The position numbers and the translations under genes are program-made. 8,452 bases of DNA from Collinsella sp. Lineage in GTDB: Bacteria > Actinomycetota > Coriobacteriia > Coriobacteriales > Coriobacteriaceae. The stretch spans positions 1,750-10,201 of the forward strand of contig DXZV01000052.1 of assembly GCA_019419485.1 (NCBI GenBank). Reading direction: 5' to 3'. A model generated the notes under the pieces. It made no database searches and was not told the DNA's origin. It worked only from the letters and a program-made list of their open reading frames with translations. This document shows positions 6,459 to 8,452 of this stretch, one piece after another (positions within the stretch are counted from its first letter, which is position 1; every line of letters begins with the position of its first letter).

Positions 6459-6485
6459 AGTGTAGCAGATTTACGCTATCGTCAC
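6459..6485 (-). promoter_or_regulatory. candidate promoter of tRNA-Arg
   Basis: On the minus strand an extended -10 (TGC-TACACT, hexamer at 6464-6459) lies 10 nt before the mature tRNA 5' end, which would leave only a few leader nucleotides. A weak -35 (GTGACG, 6485-6480) precedes it with a short 15-nt spacer. The -10 is reasonable; the -35 is doubtful. Confidence 0.4.
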
Positions 6486-6498
6486 GGGGTAGTCATTG

Positions 6499-6536
6499 GG
6501 GACGTTCTTTAATGACTAGTCGTTTAAGAACGTCCC
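6499..6536. repeat. 38-bp near-perfect palindrome between tRNA-Arg and the DUF956 gene
   Basis: GGGACGTTCTT (6499-6509) pairs with AAGAACGTCCC (6526-6536). After one T-T mismatch the pairing continues (AATGA with TCGTT, one wobble) to a central CTAG. No T run follows on either strand, so it is not a standard intrinsic terminator. It could be an interspersed palindromic repeat, a protein-binding site, or an RNA 3'-end stabiliser for the DUF956 transcript. Confidence 0.75.
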
Positions 6537-6542
6537 AGGCGA

Positions 6543-6941
6543 CTAGTTGCCTTTGTGGAAGAGGTTTTTAATAACGGAGGGGATGCTCTTGGCGCCCTTG
6601 GCCGTCACATCGATAAAGTCGGGCGAACGAACGAGCTTGTCCTCGTCAATGTACTTACGCACCGCGCGAAGCGTTTCCTTGTCATTGCGCGTCGAAAACG
6701 TAAAGTGGCCATTCTCTTTGGTAAAGATGGCAAAACGCGTAATCTTCTTGGTGCCGCGCAAAACCTCGGCGGCAATATAGTCGACCTCGTCCCACGGGAT
6801 TTGGATATAATCCTCGGGATTACGCTCGTTATAGTACTCAAACGCCTTATTGCCCACCATCACGTTACCGTGACTGGTAAGCCCCATCAGGCAGGTTGCC
6901 GGCGTTGCCAAATCGACCGTGCTGTTCTGAGATTGCGCCAT
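6543..6941 (-). CDS. manO: DUF956 family protein, ManO-like, associated with mannose PTS
   Basis: This 132-residue soluble protein resembles DUF956 proteins, often called ManO, usually encoded beside mannose-family PTS genes in Firmicutes and Coriobacteriia. Its biochemical role is not established; regulation of the PTS operon has been proposed. Recognisable stretches are ATCLMGLTSHGNVMVGNKAFEY near the N terminus, QIPWDEVDYIAAEV in the middle and FTFSTRNDKETLRAVRKYI in the second half. No signal peptide or membrane helix is visible. The ATG at 6941 is preferred because GGAGGG and GAGG lie 10 and 5 nt before it. An upstream in-frame ATG at 6992 lies inside a terminator hairpin and would add an unlikely leader. 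It follows the EIID gene on the same strand, separated by that terminator. I am sure of the reading frame, moderately sure of the family. Confidence 0.8.
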   Translation of the reverse strand: MAQSQNSTVDLATPATCLMGLTSHGNVMVGNKAFEYYNERNPEDYIQIPWDEVDYIAAEVLRGTKKITRFAIFTKENGHFTFSTRNDKETLRAVRKYIDEDKLVRSPDFIDVTAKGAKSIPSVIKNLFHKGN

Positions 6942-6946
6942 ACGCG

Positions 6947-6957
6947 CCTCGCCCTCC
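6947..6957 (-). promoter_or_regulatory. Shine-Dalgarno region of the DUF956 gene
   Basis: GGAGGG (6957-6952) and GAGG (6950-6947) precede the ATG at 6941 by 10 and 5 nt. They start just after the T tract of the upstream terminator, so only transcripts that read through it, or that start within it, would be translated. Confidence 0.6.
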
Positions 6958-7005
6958 AATAAAAACAATCGGACCGCATCCAGTGTACCCACCGGGTGCG
7001 GTCCG
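6958..7005 (-). terminator. intrinsic terminator between the EIID and DUF956 genes
   Basis: On the minus strand CGGACCGCA (7005-6997) pairs with TGCGGTCCG (6978-6970), extended by one wobble and two G-C pairs to a 12-bp stem, followed by ATTGTTTTTATT. It lies 56 nt after the EIID stop. Most PTS transcripts should end here, with a fraction continuing into the DUF956 gene. Confidence 0.85.
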
Positions 7006-7061
7006 TTTCAATGGCTCAAAAGCCCTTGCCTAGCAACTCTCGGTCTTAAGCCGAAGCGTGC

Positions 7062-7982
7062 TTACATGAAGCCGCAGACGCGACCGATGATGCCGACGGC
7101 GAAGAGAGCCAGGATGATGACGATCGGGCTGACCTTCTTCTTGAGGAGCTTGCAGACCAGAAGGGTCAGGCACACGGCGGCAAGGCCGGGGATGAGCTGA
7201 TCGAGGTTGGCCTGAAGCGTGGTGACCTTCACCGGGTCGAGTGCGTTGGCACCGACAGAGCTGTACATCGTCAGTGCCTGCTTGATGCCCTCAGAACCGG
7301 CGGGCAGGTTGGCCCAGTCGATATAGGCGCCAGCAGACTGCGTGACCTTGGAGACGACCGGGGTGAAGGAGATGGACACCCAGCGCTCGACCAGGGCGCC
7401 GATGATGAACATACCCAGGATGGAAGCACCCTCGGTGACCTTGCCCATCAGACCGCCGGAGAGGTCCTTGGCGATGGAGGAGCCGACCTTGTAGCCAAAC
7501 TCCTGCGTGTACCACAGGAAAGCGTAACGGATGATGTTCCACGCGAAGAAGAACAGCAGCGGACCGGCGATGCTGCCGGACAGGGCCAGGGAAGCGCCCA
7601 GTGCGCCCAGAATCGGGCGAAGGGTGAACCAGAAGGCGGGGTCGCCGACGCCGGCGAGCGGGCCCATCATACCGACCTTGACGCCCTGAATGGCGACATC
7701 GTCAATCGGAGCACCGTTGGCGCGCTCCTCCTCGAGGGCGAGGGTAACGCCAATGACGGGGGCGGAAACATAGGGGTGGGTGTTATAGAACTCCAGGTGG
7801 CGCTTAAGAGCGGCAATCTGGTCATCCTTGCTGGTGTAGAGCTTCTTGATCGCAGGGATCATTGCGAAGCACCAGCCGCCGTTCTGCATACGCTCGTAGT
7901 TCCACGAGCCCTGAAGGAACTGATGACGGAAGCAAACCTTCTTGCGGTCAGCCTTGGTGAGCTGAATCTTGTTCTCTGCCAT
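7062..7982 (-). CDS. manZ: PTS mannose/fructose/sorbose-family transporter subunit IID
   Basis: EIID forms the membrane channel with EIIC and moves a hexose, typically mannose, glucose or a related sugar, while EIIB phosphorylates it. The 306-residue length is normal. Family signatures are RHQFLQGSWNYERMQNGGW (SWNYERM at 26-32), AMIPAIKKLY, a THPYVSAPVIGVTLALEEE region, GMMGPLAGVGDP (104-115) and FFFAWNIIRY, followed by a hydrophobic C terminus ending near GIIGRVCGFM. The ATG at 7982 is chosen because AGGAGGGGAG ends 8 nt before it; a GTG at 7991 lies too close to that site. The gene starts 16 nt after the EIIC stop and is followed by an intrinsic terminator. Sugar specificity cannot be read from the sequence. 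Confidence 0.93.
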   Translation of the reverse strand: MAENKIQLTKADRKKVCFRHQFLQGSWNYERMQNGGWCFAMIPAIKKLYTSKDDQIAALKRHLEFYNTHPYVSAPVIGVTLALEEERANGAPIDDVAIQGVKVGMMGPLAGVGDPAFWFTLRPILGALGASLALSGSIAGPLLFFFAWNIIRYAFLWYTQEFGYKVGSSIAKDLSGGLMGKVTEGASILGMFIIGALVERWVSISFTPVVSKVTQSAGAYIDWANLPAGSEGIKQALTMYSSVGANALDPVKVTTLQANLDQLIPGLAAVCLTLLVCKLLKKKVSPIVIILALFAVGIIGRVCGFM

Positions 7983-7990
7983 ATGTATCA

Positions 7991-8000
7991 CTCCCCTCCT
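7991..8000 (-). promoter_or_regulatory. Shine-Dalgarno site of EIID overlapping the EIIC stop codon
   Basis: AGGAGGGGAG on the minus strand shares bases with the EIIC TAG stop (8001-7999) and sits 8 nt before the EIID ATG. The overlap suggests translational coupling that keeps the two channel subunits in balance. Confidence 0.75.
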
Positions 8001-8452
8001 ACTCGTAATCGTTCAAAATGTCGCCGAGCGGGTCGCCGGAGCCACCGCCCATGCCGCCACCCTGCTTGGCCAGATCCTTAAGGCCAAGGTAGATGAGGGC
8101 AAGGGAGATGCCGATGAGGCCAAGGGCGATCAGCGTGAGCTGAGGGATGGCAGCAAGGACAAAGCCGAGGATGAAGAACGGCCAGGTCTCCTTGGTGGCC
8201 ATCATGTTGATGACCATGGCGTAACCGACGGAAGCGACCATGCCGCCGCCGACAGCCATGCCGCCGGACAGCCAATCGGGCATAGCGTTAAGCGCGTTGG
8301 TAACGGCCTCGGCCGGGATGATGCACAGAAGTACTGCCGGGATGGCGATACGAACACCCTGCATGAGGATGCCGGCGTACTGCCAACGCTCGATGCCGGC
8401 GAAGTCGCCCTTCTCGGCGCAGGCGTCCATGCCGTGAACCATAGCGGTAGCC
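7999..8452 (-). CDS. manY: PTS mannose/fructose/sorbose-family transporter subunit IIC (5' partial)
   Basis: Only the C-terminal 151 or so residues are in the window; the gene continues past the right edge. An ATG at 8442 is internal, because the frame stays open upstream and EIIC proteins are about 250-270 residues long. Visible are AEKGDFAGIERWQYAGILMQG, a series of hydrophobic helices (around GVRIAIPAVLLCIIPA, the Gly-rich GGMAVGGGMVASVGYAMVI, WPFFILGFVLAAI and LTLIALGLIGISLALIYL), and a flexible tail GGGMGGGSGDPLGDILNDYE. EIIC supplies much of the sugar-binding transport core and works with EIID, encoded 16 nt downstream. EIIA/EIIB genes would be expected further right. Confidence 0.9.
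   Translation of the reverse strand, partial: ATAMVHGMDACAEKGDFAGIERWQYAGILMQGVRIAIPAVLLCIIPAEAVTNALNAMPDWLSGGMAVGGGMVASVGYAMVINMMATKETWPFFILGFVLAAIPQLTLIALGLIGISLALIYLGLKDLAKQGGGMGGGSGDPLGDILNDYE

Noticed and set aside
6942..6992. Upstream ATG (6992) for the DUF956 gene
   Set aside because: It lies inside the terminator hairpin, and the added residues do not fit the family; the ATG at 6941 has ribosome sites.

Overview
The window looks like chromosomal DNA of a high-GC, low-G+C-tail-free actinobacterium, most likely the class Coriobacteriia and probably a Collinsella relative. This is inferred from three things: strong G/C bias at third codon positions, an actinobacterial-type PstP-RodA-PbpA-PknB cell-wall signalling cluster, and a neighbouring mannose-family PTS operon with a DUF956 (ManO-like) gene. 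No mobile-element genes, CRISPR array or rRNA are present.

Positions 1-6186, plus strand: a cell-growth control cluster. A membrane-anchored PP2C Ser/Thr phosphatase (5' end outside the window) is followed 16 nt later by a 956-residue protein that joins a RodA/FtsW-type SEDS glycan polymerase to a class B penicillin-binding transpeptidase in one uninterrupted frame. After a 131-nt gap comes a PknB-type kinase with four extracellular PASTA repeats. In Mycobacterium the equivalent order is pstP-rodA-pbpA-pknA-pknB; here rodA and pbpA are fused and pknA is absent at this position. Together they would let the kinase sense peptidoglycan outside the cell and phosphorylate targets inside, the phosphatase reverse this, and the fused synthase build and crosslink wall. 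A strong intrinsic terminator (6143-6186) closes the cluster.

Positions 6187-6550: a short, structurally busy intergenic zone. It holds a minus-strand tRNA-Arg(CCU), a 69-bp direct repeat containing the tRNA 3' end plus a downstream hairpin, an inverted degenerate copy of the tRNA 3' half between the two direct repeats, and a 38-bp near-perfect palindrome next to a cluster of ACTAGT sites. This is the least explained part of the window and may be a scar of integration or duplication at the tRNA gene.

Positions 6543-8452, minus strand: the end of a mannose-family PTS operon, read from right to left. EIIC (partial, running off the window) is followed by EIID, whose Shine-Dalgarno sequence overlaps the EIIC stop codon. 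An intrinsic terminator then separates EIID from a DUF956/ManO-like gene. EIIC and EIID form the membrane channel for sugar uptake; the EIIA/EIIB subunits should lie further right, outside the window. This operon and the kinase cluster converge on the tRNA zone.

Nothing here is clearly a previously undescribed system. The most notable items are the RodA-PBP fusion and the rearranged tRNA-Arg neighbourhood.
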